64,000 bases of DNA. It comes from DATDAH01 sp963792205. Lineage in GTDB: Bacteria > Actinomycetota > Acidimicrobiia > Acidimicrobiales > DATDAH01. The stretch spans positions 310,001 through 374,000 of the forward strand of contig CAWBVI010000002.1 in the NCBI GenBank assembly GCA_963792205.1, given 5' to 3'. A program made the translations under genes and the position numbers. The notes below the pieces were generated by a model. The model saw only the letters and a list, made by a program, of their open reading frames with translations. It was not told the DNA's origin and did not search any database. Below, one piece after another: positions 8,552-18,111 of this stretch. Position 1 is the first letter of the stretch. The number at the start of each line of letters is the position of its first letter.

Positions 8552-9576
8552 GGGAGCCAGCCTGCCTGATCGAGCACGGCCCGCAGCGCTTCGGTCTGGG
8601 CGGTGAGCGACAGGTGCGCCTCCGCGACGGCCCGGTTGTGCTCCAGCACCTCCGGGTCGGGCTCGGCCAGCCAGCGGGCCAGCGGGGCCGGGTCGTCGGT
8701 CGGGAGCCAGCGGAAGCCGAGGGCCCGCAGCTCGTCGGCCACGGGGTAGTCGCCCACGGCAGCCGCCCGCCGGTGGATCGCCGCCTCGACCGGCGGGTTG
8801 CCGAACCCCTCCCACGTGGAGGGGAACACCACGGCGTCCGCCGCGGCGTAGAGGTCGCTGCGGCCGGACCACGGGTGGTGGATGACCCGGCAGCGGGCGC
8901 CCGCCAGGAGGGCCTCGAGGGTCGGGCCGTAGCCCTCCTCGGCGCCGCCGGGCAGCCAGTAGGTGCCGCCCACGGCCGCGCAGAGCGCCAGCGCCCCGGG
9001 CACGTTCTTGCGCTCGATGGCCCGCACCGGGTGGACGAGCAGCGGCTCGTCCTCGGCCACGCCGAGCGCCGCCCGCGTGCCGTCACGGTCCCCCGGCGGC
9101 GGGTCGGTGTCGAACCCGTTGTAGATGGTCGTGGCCTGGATGCCCCGGTCGGCCAGCTCCACCCGCGTCCGCTGGTTGATGCAGACGTGGCACCACGCCG
9201 GGTCGTCGGGCGGGAGCTCGGTGATGTGGGCGAAGCGCTCCCGCTGCCACGGGGGATCGTGGTGGTGCAGCAGGGCCGGTCGGCCCGCCAGCACCTCGGT
9301 CGTGACCCGGGCCGCCTCGAGGTTGAGGGGGATCGTGCACAGGTTCTCGACCACCACGAGGTCGGCACCGTCGAGAGCGGCACGGAGGTCCCCGGCGGTT
9401 GGCGGTGCCGTCGCACCGATGGCGAGGCCCGGGACGAGCCGGTCGACCGGCCCCTCGCCGGCGACGGTGACGACGGCGAACCCCAGCTCGGTGAGCGAGC
9501 GGCCCCAGGCCTCGGCCACGATCGAGACCCCGTCGGTGCCGCCCAGGCGGAACGAGAGGATGGCGCAGGTCGGCAT
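8548..9576 (-). CDS. Glycosyltransferase, GT4/GT-B type
   Basis: A 342-residue GT-B fold enzyme. The N-terminal domain has 'LGGTDGVSIVAEAWGRSL' (acceptor loop) and 'HHHDPPWQRERFAHI'. The C-terminal nucleotide-sugar domain has 'LVHPVRAIERKNVPGALAL' and the E-x7-E region 'VFPSTWEGFGNPPVEAAIH', typical of GT4 retaining enzymes. The sugar donor is not identifiable. It is divergent from a GH63-like glycosidase whose start is only eight bases away, suggesting related roles, perhaps a compatible solute or glycoside. Confidence 0.85.
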   Translation of the reverse strand: MPTCAILSFRLGGTDGVSIVAEAWGRSLTELGFAVVTVAGEGPVDRLVPGLAIGATAPPTAGDLRAALDGADLVVVENLCTIPLNLEAARVTTEVLAGRPALLHHHDPPWQRERFAHITELPPDDPAWCHVCINQRTRVELADRGIQATTIYNGFDTDPPPGDRDGTRAALGVAEDEPLLVHPVRAIERKNVPGALALCAAVGGTYWLPGGAEEGYGPTLEALLAGARCRVIHHPWSGRSDLYAAADAVVFPSTWEGFGNPPVEAAIHRRAAAVGDYPVADELRALGFRWLPTDDPAPLARWLAEPDPEVLEHNRAVAEAHLSLTAQTEALRAVLDQAGWLP

Positions 9577-9584
9577 GATGGGGA

Positions 9585-10712
9585 GTGGTGACGGTACTGG
9601 CGGCGGAGCTGCGGGAGGCCGTGGCCGTGATGCTCCGGCGGCACTGGCGCCACGAGGGCTTCACCGTCCCCAACGACTCGGTCTACCCCTGGCAGTGGCT
9701 GTGGGACTCGTGCTTCCACGCCCTCATCTGGGCGGAGCTGGGGGAGGGCGACCGCGGCGTCGCCGAGCTCGGCAACGCCCTGGCCCACCAGGACGCATCG
9801 GGATTCGTGCCCCACATGACCTACCACGACGACCCGAGGGCCCGGTCGGACTTCTGGGGTCGGCCGGGGACCTCGTCGATCACCCAGCCGCCGCTCTACG
9901 GCCATGCCGTCGCCGAGCTCGTCCGACGGGGCCTCGCCGTGCCCGACCTCGTCGTCGACCGGGCGGCCTGGGGCCTCCGCTTCCTCCTCGAGCGACGGGC
10001 CCGGACGCCGGGCGGCCTGGTGAGCGTGGTCCACCCCTGGGAGACGGGGTGCGACGACAGCCCACGGTGGGATGGCTGGTGCCCGGGTGGGTTCGACCGG
10101 ATCCGGTTCAAGGCGGTCAAGGGCGACCTCATGGCGACCATCGAGCGGGACGACGGCGGCGCACCCCTTGCCAACCCGGCCTTCGCGGTGGGACCAGCGG
10201 GGTTCAACGCGCTGGTGGCCTGGAACGCCCGCGAGCTGGCCCCGGTGGTTGGCGACGACCGGCTGCTCGACCAGGCGGACGAGCTGGCCGCCGCCATTGA
10301 CGCCTGCTGGGCCCCGGACGTGGTCACCTGGGCGGACGACGGCCCCCACGGCTCGGGCCGGGTCCGCACGGCGGACGGGCTGCTGCCCGTGCTGCTGGGT
10401 GGTCCCCACCGGGAGGACGCCTTGGCCGCACTGGTCGACCCCGCGGGCCTCGGGGGCGGGTTCGGCGTGGCGGGGACCGATCGCCGGGAGCCGGCGTACG
10501 ACCCCCTCGGCTACTGGCGCGGCGGGGTCTGGCCCCAGCTCACCTATCTCCTGTGGCGAGGGGCGGCCGGGCACCCGGCCGCCGACGTGCTCGCCGACGG
10601 GCTCGTGACCGGGGCGATGCGGTCGGGCCTCGCTGAGTACTGGCACCCCGACACCGGCGAGGGCCTCGGGGCCACCCCCCAGTCCTGGACCGGCCTCGCC
10701 CTCCTGGTGTGA
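9585..10712 (+). CDS. Six-hairpin glycosidase, GH63-like
   Basis: A 375-residue (alpha/alpha)6-barrel enzyme related to GH63 glucosylglycerate/mannosylglycerate hydrolases and trehalase-like proteins. Visible motifs are 'YPWQWLWDSCFHALIWAEL' (substrate pocket WDS), 'SSITQPPLYGHAVAEL', 'PWETGCDDSPRWDG' and 'YWRGGVWPQLTYLLWRG'. GTG codons at 9585 and 9588 are both possible starts, with GGGGAG just before. The exact substrate is unproven; hydrolysis of an alpha-glucoside compatible solute is the best guess given the glycosyltransferase next door. Confidence 0.75.
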   Translation: MVTVLAAELREAVAVMLRRHWRHEGFTVPNDSVYPWQWLWDSCFHALIWAELGEGDRGVAELGNALAHQDASGFVPHMTYHDDPRARSDFWGRPGTSSITQPPLYGHAVAELVRRGLAVPDLVVDRAAWGLRFLLERRARTPGGLVSVVHPWETGCDDSPRWDGWCPGGFDRIRFKAVKGDLMATIERDDGGAPLANPAFAVGPAGFNALVAWNARELAPVVGDDRLLDQADELAAAIDACWAPDVVTWADDGPHGSGRVRTADGLLPVLLGGPHREDALAALVDPAGLGGGFGVAGTDRREPAYDPLGYWRGGVWPQLTYLLWRGAAGHPAADVLADGLVTGAMRSGLAEYWHPDTGEGLGATPQSWTGLALLV

Positions 10713-10724
10713 ACACCGGGTGGG

Positions 10725-12894
10725 TCAGGCGTCGACGAGGACTCGCTCGGGCTCCTGCCCAGGCTCGAGCTCGGGCTCGGGCAGGCCGTTGCCGCCCTCC
10801 ACGTCGAGGTGGGGGAGCAGGCGGTCGAGCCAGCCGGGGAGCCACCAGTTGGCGTCGCCCAGCAGGCGCATGGTGGCCGGGACCAGCACGACCCGGACGA
10901 TGGTGGCGTCGACGAACACCGCAATGGCCAGGCCGAGGCCCATCATCTTCACCACCGGGTCCTCGCCCAGCACGAAGCCCAGGAACACGGCGATCATGAT
11001 GAGGGCGGCGGAGGTGATCACCCGGGCCGTCGAGGCGATGCCGGCGATGACGCTGCCGGTGTTGTCGCCCGTGCGCAGGTACTCCTCCCGCACCCGCGAG
11101 AGCAGGAACACCTCGTAGTCCATCGAGAGCCCGAAGAGGATGGCGAACATCATCATCGGGACGAAGGCCACGATCGGCACCGTCTCCTCGAGGCCGACCA
11201 GGCCCTTCAACCAGCCCCACTGGAAGACGGCGACCATCACGCCGTAGGCGGCGCCGATCGACAACAGGTTCATCAGGGCGGCCTTGAGCGGGACCAGGAT
11301 CGAGCGGAACACGGCCATGAGGAGCAGGAACGAGAGCCCGACCACGGCGGCGATGAACCACGGCAGCCGGTTGGCCACCTTCTCGGTGAGGTCGACGAAG
11401 GTGGCGGTCAGGCCCCCGACGTGGACCGGCGTGTCGACGGCTGGCAGCACGTCGTCGCGCAGGTGGTGGATCAGCTCCGAGGTCCCGGCGTCCTGGGGGG
11501 CGCTCTCGGGGATGACGGCGACGATGGCCGCATCCCCCCCGGGGCTGAGCTCGGGCGGGGCCACGAACGCCACCCCCGGCTCGCCGGTCACGGCCTCGAC
11601 CACCTCGGCCGCCACCGCTTCGTCCCCCGACTCGATGGCCAGCAGCAGCGGGCCGTTCACGCCGGGCCCGTAGGCCTCGGCGACGATGTCATAGGCCCGC
11701 CGCTGGGTGGACTCGACCGATGCCGTCCCCGCGTCCGTCTGCCCGAAGCGGATGGCGAGCAGGGGCGAAGCGAGGGCGAGGAGGAGCACCAGGCTGCCGA
11801 CGAGGTAGGGCCAGGGTCGCCGGGCCACCGCGGCACCCCACCTCGCCCACACCGAGGGCTTGTCGCTCCGGTCGGTGCGGGCCTTCAGGATCCGGAAGCG
11901 GTCGATGCGGTGGCCGGCGAAGCCGAGCAGGGCAGGGAGCAGGGTGATGGTCGCGATCACCATGACGGCGACGACGATGGCGGCCCCGAGGCCCATGATC
12001 GCCACCATCGGGATGCCCGAGAGCCCGAGGCCGAGGATGGCGATGACGACGGTGCCCCCGGCGAAGATCACGGCCTGGCCCGCGGTGGCCGTCGCCCGCC
12101 CGGCCGCCTCGGTCACCGTCATGCCCTCGTGGAGGTTCTCGCGGTGGCGGGTGACGACGAAGAGGGCGTAGTCGATCCCGACCCCGATGCCGATCATCGA
12201 GGCGAGGACCGGGGTGGTGGACGGCACGTCGAGGACGACGGCCAGGAGCTGGAGGAGCATGGCGCTCGTCCCGAGGCCGAGCAGGGCGACGCCGATCGGC
12301 AGGCCCATGGCCAGGACCGAGCCGAAGGCGAAGAGGAGGATGATCACCGCGGCCAGCAAGCCGATCAGTTCGGCGCCCTGGGTCTGGGGCTCCTCGACGT
12401 ACTGCGGGAGCTCGCCGCCGACCTCCATGACGACACCGGCCTCGGCCAGTGGCGCACCGGCGGCGACCAGCGCGTCGAGGTCGTCGAGGTCGAGGTCGGG
12501 GAGCTCGACGCCGTACTGGACCTGGGCGAGCGCGGTGGTCCCGTCGGGGCTCGGCTGCAGTCGCCGGGTCCGTGACGGTGTCGACCCCGGGCAGCTCGGC
12601 CACGTCGGCCACCACCGCGGCGATGGCCGCGGGTCGGTCGCCCTCGGTGATGGCGCCCGCGTCGGCGTGGAACACGAGCTGGGCCGAGCCGCCGGCGGCC
12701 TCCGGGAACCGCTCCTCGAGCACGTCGCGAGCGTCCTGCGACTCGACGCCCGGCACGCGGAAGTCGTCGGAGTAGGTCCCGCCGACCTTCCCCACGGCCA
12801 CCCCCAGCACGAGGAGCGCGCCCAGCCAGAGGAGCACGACGCGACGTCGGTGCAGGACGCACCAGCGTCCGAGGCGGTGGAGGGCGAGGGCCAT
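10725..12894 (-). CDS. MMPL/RND-family transporter, one-base insertion near 12560
   Basis: A corrected length of about 722 residues with two RND halves. The N-terminal membrane helix is 'RRVVLLWLGALLVLGVAVG', and the periplasmic loop follows ('DARDVLEERFPEA'). The first frame is lost after 'DPATAA' and resumes at 'SPDGTTALAQVQYGVELP'. Helices 2-6 contain 'GVGIDYALFVVTRHRENL' and helices 8-12 'LFGLSMDYEVFLLSRVREEY', the conserved Asp-Tyr motifs of proton relay. MMPL proteins export lipids or drugs. It is divergent from a TetR gene with a palindromic site between them. Confidence 0.88.
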
Positions 12895-12919
12895 GGGTTC
12901 AGTGTGTCAGTGACTGCCA

Positions 12920-12938
12920 GATGTCACCATGTGACATC
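12920..12938. promoter_or_regulatory. TetR operator candidate: GATGTCAC-CAT-GTGACATC
   Basis: Perfect 8-bp arms separated by three bases, in the 98-bp gap between the divergent mmpL and tetR starts. Size and symmetry are typical of TetR operators; the position would let one site control both genes. Confidence 0.65.
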
Positions 12939-12992
12939 GGTCATCCCCCAGAAATCGGCACCTCTCGGGCACACTTGACCAAGGAGTCCGTC

Positions 12993-13625
12993 ATGGTCAG
13001 CCTGCGTGAGCGCAAGAAAGCCGATACCCGTGAGGCCATCCGGGCCGCGGCGGTCGAGCTGTTCTGTGCCCGGGGCTTCGACGGCACGACCATGGACGCC
13101 GTCGCCGAAGCGGCCGACGTGTCCGTGCGCACCGTCTTCCGCTACTTCCCGACCAAGGAGGACCTCGTGTTCGCCGACGTCGAGGAGGACCTGGCCGACT
13201 TCCACGCCCTGCTCGACGCCCGGCCGCCCGACGAGCCGGTCATGGAGGGCGTCCGGGCCGTGGCCGAGGTCCTGGCCGCCCGCATGGAGGCCGGCCAGGG
13301 GGTGGATGTCCGCCTGGCGCCGCTGCTGCACGTCGAACCCGCGCTGCGCCGCCGCTACCTCGAGGTCCTCGACCACCTCGAGGAGACCGTGGCGGTGTGG
13401 GCCCGGGCCCGGCTGGGGGCCCGACCCGGCGACCTCCGTCCCGGGTTGCTCGCCGCCTGCATGGTCGCCCTCCAGCGGGTGGTGGTCGACGCGGTGATCG
13501 AGGGTGATCCCCGTCCCCTCCACGAGCTCATCCGTGAGGCGGTCGACCTCATCGGCGCCGGGTTCGACAGCGCTACCGACCGACCGGAGGGTCAGCCTCC
13601 GGGGACGTTGTCCACCGGCTCGTAG
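12993..13625 (+). CDS. TetR-family regulator, probable repressor of the MMPL pump
   Basis: A 210-residue regulator with a standard TetR HTH: 'KADTREAIRAAAVELFCAR', 'TTMDAVAEAADVSVRTVFR' and 'YFPTKEDLVFADVEEDLA'. The ligand domain is variable, as usual. The ATG at 12993 has AAGGAG six bases upstream and is preferred to an ATG at 12921 that lies inside the palindrome. Its end overlaps the end of the CocE-like gene by 34 bases on the other strand. It most likely represses mmpL and itself. Confidence 0.9.
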   Translation: MVSLRERKKADTREAIRAAAVELFCARGFDGTTMDAVAEAADVSVRTVFRYFPTKEDLVFADVEEDLADFHALLDARPPDEPVMEGVRAVAEVLAARMEAGQGVDVRLAPLLHVEPALRRRYLEVLDHLEETVAVWARARLGARPGDLRPGLLAACMVALQRVVVDAVIEGDPRPLHELIREAVDLIGAGFDSATDRPEGQPPGTLSTGS

Positions 13626-15916
13626 GTCCGGCAGGGCTGGGCCCGCAGCGCCCCACAGCCCGGGCGCTCGGCGGGGACCTCGATCCCGGAGACCACCGAC
13701 AGGGTCAGGGCGGACGGGAAGTCCGACGACGTGGCGATCAGGTTGGACTCGCCGGCGGCCTCGATGGAGGCGAAGGCCCAGCGGGCTCGGTTCCCCCCGG
13801 GGCTGTCGATGGTGAGGCGGAGTCGAGAGCCGGCCCGGAACGCGTGGGCGAACGGGAAGATCTCGACCGACGCCTCGACGAACTCGCCTTCCGGGAGGTC
13901 CTCGGCGCTGTCCTCGGTGTGGCGGGCGACCGGCCGCAGCGCGGTCGAGGCCTCGTCGTCGAGGGCGCGGTGGCTGGCCCGCAGCCATCCGGACTGGACG
14001 TAGACCTCGTCGCCGTCCGGGGTGATCTCGGTGAGGGTGACCTCGAGGTCGGTGTCGGGCGCGCTGGACGACAACCACACGTCGGCCCGGGCCGACCCGA
14101 TCACGACGAGGTCCTCCCCGAGGTCCTCGGTCACCCAGTTCGCGACCTCGCCCGGCTGGGGCGACGGCCAGTCGAACGGGGGCTGGGCGAGGAAGGCGTC
14201 CTCCACCCCGGCGTCGTCGAGCGTCCGGACCTGGTCCTGGTCGGGGTCCTGGGCGTACTCGACCACTGACCCGTCCTCGCCGTCGGCGACCGTCGGGGCG
14301 TCGGCGCCCAATGCCCCGTCGGGCTCGAAGTACCAGGTCGTGGCCTCGGCGTCGGGGATCGGCCAGGCCGGGAAGCTGGCCTCGAAGGTGCCGCCCGGGC
14401 CGCCGGGGTTGTCGGTGGCGGTGCCGTTCTCGAACACGACCCGGATCGGGTCCTCGGCCTCGTACTCGGCCAGGGCGTCCTCGTAGGAGGCGGCGTCGGC
14501 GAAGCGGTCGGGGCCGAATGCCGCGCCCTCGCCGAACATCTCGGCCAGGATCGTCGGGCCGACGGCCCGAACGGCGGCGGGGATCTCCGGGATGCGTCGG
14601 CCGATGTAGAAGTCCAGGAACTCGCTCCAGCGGGCGGCGAGCGGAGGGGTCAGACCGTCGGCGTGGGCCCCGTTGGTGAGCGAGACGTGGAGCTGGTCGG
14701 TCCCGGAGAACCGGTCGAGCATGGTGGCGAAGTAGCCCCCGGTCTGCTCGTCCTGCCACTGGCCGGTCATGAAGACCGGGACCTCGATCCGGTCCACGAG
14801 GTTGGCCGGGCTGATGGTGCCGTACCGGTCCTCTTCGTAGAACGGCTGGGCCTCGAGGGCGCGCACCAGGTCGAGGTTCTGCGAGCGCAGGCCCTGGTTG
14901 GCCTCGCACTCCTCGTCGCCCTCGTCGATCTGGTCGTTCACGTAGTCCGGCCCGAACGCCGTGGCGTCGTCGGAGACCTGCGCGCTCCACTCGGCGGCGA
15001 AGCCGTCGTTGAAGATCCCGCCCGGGTAGCCGATGCCGGCGTACGCCTCGCTGATGACCGACTGCGGGGTGATGGCCGCGAGGCTCGGCGGAGCGGTCGA
15101 CGCCATGAACAGCTGGGTGATGCCCGGATAGGACAGGCCGATCATCCCGACGGCGTGGTTGGCCACCCAGTCCTGAGCGGCGACGGTCTCGATGACGTCG
15201 TAGCCGTCGGCCACCTGGCTGCCCTCGAAGAACGACAGCGACCCCCCCGAGCAACCGGTGCCGCGGAGGTTCACCCCGACGGTGGCGTAGCCGAGCGCAT
15301 CGGCCAGCGTGACCTCGCCCGGCATGCCGTAGGGGTTGGCGGGGTCGTAGCCCGACATGTCGATCACGGTGGGGTACGGCCCGTCGGCGGGCACGTCGTC
15401 GCGGGGCAGCGACGGGAACCGGACCATCGCGGCGAGGGTCACGCCGTCCCGCATCTCGATGTAGTTGATCCCCTCGACCAGGTCCTGGCCCTCGAACAGC
15501 GCGGTGTCGGGCGGTGCGTAGCGGTCGAGCACGGCGACCGGCTCGGTCACGAGCAGGTCCTCGCCGGTCCCGGCCACGACTCGGTAGCCCTCGCCGGGCG
15601 GGACACGGCCGAACGTCAGCAGGCCCTCGTCGTCGACGGTGCCCGAGTCGGCCGGGTCACCGTTGGGGGCGTAGAGCGCGGCGACGGCGACGCCGTCCGC
15701 GTCGACGAGCCGCAGCTCGGTACCGGGTTCACCCTCGGCGACGACGACCTGCTCGACCCCGCCGGTGACGAGCAGGTCGAGCTCGCCGGCGTCGGTGAAC
15801 GAGACGGCCTCGGGTCCCTCGGCGACGTCGTCGCCGCCCCCGTCATCCGACGAGCAGGCGGGAAGGAACAGCGCCAGCGCGAGGGCGCCGACGAAGAAGC
15901 GGGAGCGCAGGGGCAT
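13592..15916 (-). CDS. Secreted CocE/NonD-family hydrolase (lipoprotein)
   Basis: A 774-residue X-Pro dipeptidyl-peptidase/cocaine-esterase-like serine hydrolase (S15). A lipoprotein signal ends in the lipobox 'LPAC' at residues 18-21, so it is anchored outside the membrane. The alpha/beta-hydrolase domain has 'TVIDMSGYDPANPYG', 'VGVNLRGTGCSGGSLS' and the nucleophile Ser262 in 'GLSYPG'; 'NGAHADG' is the likely His region. The C-terminal jelly-roll contains 'SARADVWLSSSAPDTDLEV'. An N-terminal 120-residue extension precedes the catalytic domain. A TACGCT -10 box at 15929-15924 is seven bases before the ATG, so it is likely leaderless. Confidence 0.88.
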   Translation of the reverse strand: MPLRSRFFVGALALALFLPACSSDDGGGDDVAEGPEAVSFTDAGELDLLVTGGVEQVVVAEGEPGTELRLVDADGVAVAALYAPNGDPADSGTVDDEGLLTFGRVPPGEGYRVVAGTGEDLLVTEPVAVLDRYAPPDTALFEGQDLVEGINYIEMRDGVTLAAMVRFPSLPRDDVPADGPYPTVIDMSGYDPANPYGMPGEVTLADALGYATVGVNLRGTGCSGGSLSFFEGSQVADGYDVIETVAAQDWVANHAVGMIGLSYPGITQLFMASTAPPSLAAITPQSVISEAYAGIGYPGGIFNDGFAAEWSAQVSDDATAFGPDYVNDQIDEGDEECEANQGLRSQNLDLVRALEAQPFYEEDRYGTISPANLVDRIEVPVFMTGQWQDEQTGGYFATMLDRFSGTDQLHVSLTNGAHADGLTPPLAARWSEFLDFYIGRRIPEIPAAVRAVGPTILAEMFGEGAAFGPDRFADAASYEDALAEYEAEDPIRVVFENGTATDNPGGPGGTFEASFPAWPIPDAEATTWYFEPDGALGADAPTVADGEDGSVVEYAQDPDQDQVRTLDDAGVEDAFLAQPPFDWPSPQPGEVANWVTEDLGEDLVVIGSARADVWLSSSAPDTDLEVTLTEITPDGDEVYVQSGWLRASHRALDDEASTALRPVARHTEDSAEDLPEGEFVEASVEIFPFAHAFRAGSRLRLTIDSPGGNRARWAFASIEAAGESNLIATSSDFPSALTLSVVSGIEVPAERPGCGALRAQPCRTYEPVDNVPGG

Positions 15917-15923
15917 CGCGGCG

Positions 15924-15929
15924 AGCGTA
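15924..15929 (-). promoter_or_regulatory. -10 box TACGCT of the CocE-like gene
   Basis: The hexamer is seven bases from the ATG at 15916, with no ribosome-binding site between. It fits the leaderless pattern seen at many genes in this window. Confidence 0.5.
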
Positions 15930-15947
15930 AACGACGGTCGGTCAGGC

Positions 15948-16508
15948 CTAGAGGGCGGACCCCTGCGCGGTGCCGGTCATCGTCTCGCCGTCGAGGCGGA
16001 ACACCGCGCAGACCACCGCGCGGTCCCCGGCGGCCCAGGACGGAGGCGACGGCCAGAGGGCGCTGATCTCCAGCTCGGACTGGGTCCAGCGCACGCCGAC
16101 GAAGGCCTCGAACCCTTCGCGACAGGCCAGCTGGGCCTGGCCGCGGAGGGCGCCGACACCCGGAAAGGCGGCGCCGGGCGCGCCGGCCAGCTCGCTGCGG
16201 GCGTAGACCTCGGCCCCGTGGGGCAGGCGGCAGGGCACTGTCCGGATCTCGGTGATCTCGTTGACCTGCCGGCCGGTGAGGGCCGAGGCGTCTTCGACGC
16301 ACATGCCCGGGGCCAGATCGATCGCGGCGACGTCCTGGCCCGGTGCACCCGTGGTGGTCGGGGGGGCGGTCGACGGGGGCGGGGTCGTGCTCGTGGTGGT
16401 CGTTGAGGTCGCCTCGGCGACGAGCCAGTCCGGGGCCTCCTCGTCGGAGCAGGCCGTGACGGCGACGAGGGCGAGCCCGGCGACGGTCAGGAGGAGGAGG
16501 CGGCGCAT
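15948..16508 (-). CDS. Lipoprotein with septum-formation domain
   Basis: A 186-residue lipoprotein with the signal 'LLTVAGLALVAVTACSDEE' (Cys lipobox), a Thr/Pro-rich linker and a Septum_form-like domain. Hallmarks are 'PGMCVEDASALTGR', 'VPCRLPHGAEVYARSEL' and two further cysteines ('LACREGFEAFVG', 'AVVCAVFRLDG') that could form disulfides. The name of the family does not prove a role in division. The ATG overlaps the stop of the sortase gene by one base (TGATG), so both are one transcript. Confidence 0.8.
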   Translation of the reverse strand: MRRLLLLTVAGLALVAVTACSDEEAPDWLVAEATSTTTTSTTPPPSTAPPTTTGAPGQDVAAIDLAPGMCVEDASALTGRQVNEITEIRTVPCRLPHGAEVYARSELAGAPGAAFPGVGALRGQAQLACREGFEAFVGVRWTQSELEISALWPSPPSWAAGDRAVVCAVFRLDGETMTGTAQGSAL

Positions 16509-17392
16509 CAGTAGCTCGCAGGGAGGAGGTAGGAGAAGTTCTCGAAGAAGCCGTACAGCACGACCAGGAAGATCGGAAGCCCGATGGCGTACGCGGGCCA
16601 CGGCCGCCACGCCCGGCCGACCACCCAGGCGCTGAGCCAGACCATGGCGGCGGCGAGGCCCCAGACGATGGCCGGGGTCTTCGGGTGCTCGTCGGCGTCG
16701 ATGCTCTCGGCCCCTTCCAGGTCAGGCGCATCGGCCGACGGCTGTCCGGGCTCGGCCGGCGCCGCTCGTTCGAGCAGTTCGCCGACGACGACGATGCGTT
16801 CGGCGGCGCTGTACTTCGGGTGGCAGGCCGTCAAGGTGATGCGGTTGTCGAACTTGTACTCGAGGACGTCGGTGCGATCCGGGGTCACGATGTGGGTGGT
16901 GAGGTAGCTGTAGGTGAAGCGGGAGCCGTTGATGTAGGTGACGATGATGCGGTCCCCCTCGCCGACCTGGTCGAGGTTGTGGAAGGGCTGGCCATAGGTC
17001 GTCCGGTGGCCGGCGATCGCCGCGTTGCCGACCTGGCCGGGCAGGGGTGTGCCCTCGTAGTGGCCGGGGCCGTTGGCCAGCACGTCGAGCCCGACGCCCT
17101 CGAGGAAGATCCAGTTCACGCCGATGGCGGGGATCTCGATGCGACCGATCCCGCCGCCCCGAGCGGGCGCGTGGGGCACGGGCTGGGGGCGGTTCGGGTT
17201 CTGGGGCCCGGGGTCGGGGTTCTCCTCGTCGTACGCGTCGGCCTGCGCCTCGAACTGGTCCTCGAGGTCGTCCTGGGCCCGTTGGGTGTGGAAGCCGGTC
17301 CCCCACAGCTGGTACGCGACGAACAGGAGGATCAGGACCCCGGCCGTGATCATCACCCGCCCGAGCGCCCCCAACGTCCGGGCCAGCTTCAC
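16508..17392 (-). CDS. Class E sortase
   Basis: Sortases join LPXTG-like proteins to the cell wall or form pili. The 294-residue protein has an N-terminal membrane helix ('VMITAGVLILLFVAYQLW'), an acidic linker and the catalytic barrel: His in 'AAIAGHRTTYGQPFHNL', Cys190 in 'TLTACHPKY', and Arg in 'SAAERIVVVGEL'. A C-terminal extension adds two more membrane helices. I prefer the GTG at 17392 because TACCCT (17405-17400) lies seven bases upstream; a GTG at 17434 would add 14 residues. No sortase substrate or pilin gene is adjacent. Confidence 0.9.
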   Translation of the reverse strand: MKLARTLGALGRVMITAGVLILLFVAYQLWGTGFHTQRAQDDLEDQFEAQADAYDEENPDPGPQNPNRPQPVPHAPARGGGIGRIEIPAIGVNWIFLEGVGLDVLANGPGHYEGTPLPGQVGNAAIAGHRTTYGQPFHNLDQVGEGDRIIVTYINGSRFTYSYLTTHIVTPDRTDVLEYKFDNRITLTACHPKYSAAERIVVVGELLERAAPAEPGQPSADAPDLEGAESIDADEHPKTPAIVWGLAAAMVWLSAWVVGRAWRPWPAYAIGLPIFLVVLYGFFENFSYLLPASY

Positions 17393-17457
17393 CGGCGGGA
17401 GGGTAGTGGTGCGCCTGGGAGGCGCCGAAGGCACCCCACTACCCTGAACCTCTCCCT

Positions 17458-18111
17458 ATGGCACCGGTCGTCGTCCTCGATGGTGCCGTCTCGCTGCTCG
17501 GGCGGTTCCCTGCCCTCGCCGGGGCCGACCTCGTGGTCGAGCCGGGCGAGGTGGTCCTGCTCCGGGGGCCGAACGGTGCCGGCAAGACCACCCTGCTGCG
17601 GGTCTGCGCGGGCCTGCTGGCGGTGGCCGACGGTCGGGCCGAGGTGCTGGGGGTGGACCTGCGCCGCGACCGGCGGGCGGTCCGGTCCCGCGTGGGCCTG
17701 GTCGGCCACAGCGGGGGGCTGTACGACGACCTCACGGTGGCGGAGAACGTGGCGTTCTGGGGACGGGCCGCGGGGGCCGGTCCCGACGAGGTGGCCGGCG
17801 CCCTCACCCGCCTCGGCCTCGACGGCCGCCTCCACGACCTGGCCGTGGGTCGCCTGTCCGCGGGCCAGCGCCGCCGGACCTCGATCGCGGCAATGGTCGC
17901 CCGGCGGCCCGAGCTGTGGCTCCTGGACGAGCCCCACGCCAGCCTCGACGCCGAGGGCCGCGACCTGGTCGACGGCCTGATCCGGGACTCGGTCGCGGCG
18001 GGCGCCACCGTCATCCTGGCCAGCCACGAGAGCGACCGGGCCGTGGCCATCGCCTCCCGCATCGTCGAGGTGCGGGGCGGGACGGTGCAGGAGCTGCAGC
18101 GTGCTCCGTGA
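17458..18111 (+). CDS. ccmA: Heme exporter ATP-binding protein CcmA
   Basis: The ATPase of the CcmAB complex, which with CcmC releases holo-CcmE in System I cytochrome c maturation. The 217 residues contain Walker A 'LRGPNGAGKTTLLRV' (Lys43), signature 'LSAGQRRRTS', Walker B 'LWLLDEPHASLD' and switch 'ILASHESDRA'. It starts a gene run continuing to about 23.9 kb with overlaps or short gaps. A TACCCT at 17440-17445 may be its -10 box. It overlaps ccmB by 11 bases. Confidence 0.92.
   Translation: MAPVVVLDGAVSLLGRFPALAGADLVVEPGEVVLLRGPNGAGKTTLLRVCAGLLAVADGRAEVLGVDLRRDRRAVRSRVGLVGHSGGLYDDLTVAENVAFWGRAAGAGPDEVAGALTRLGLDGRLHDLAVGRLSAGQRRRTSIAAMVARRPELWLLDEPHASLDAEGRDLVDGLIRDSVAAGATVILASHESDRAVAIASRIVEVRGGTVQELQRAP

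Noticed and set aside
12921..12992. Using the ATG at 12921 as the tetR start
   Set aside because: It lies in the operator palindrome and adds residues absent from TetR proteins; the ATG at 12993 has AAGGAG six bases upstream.
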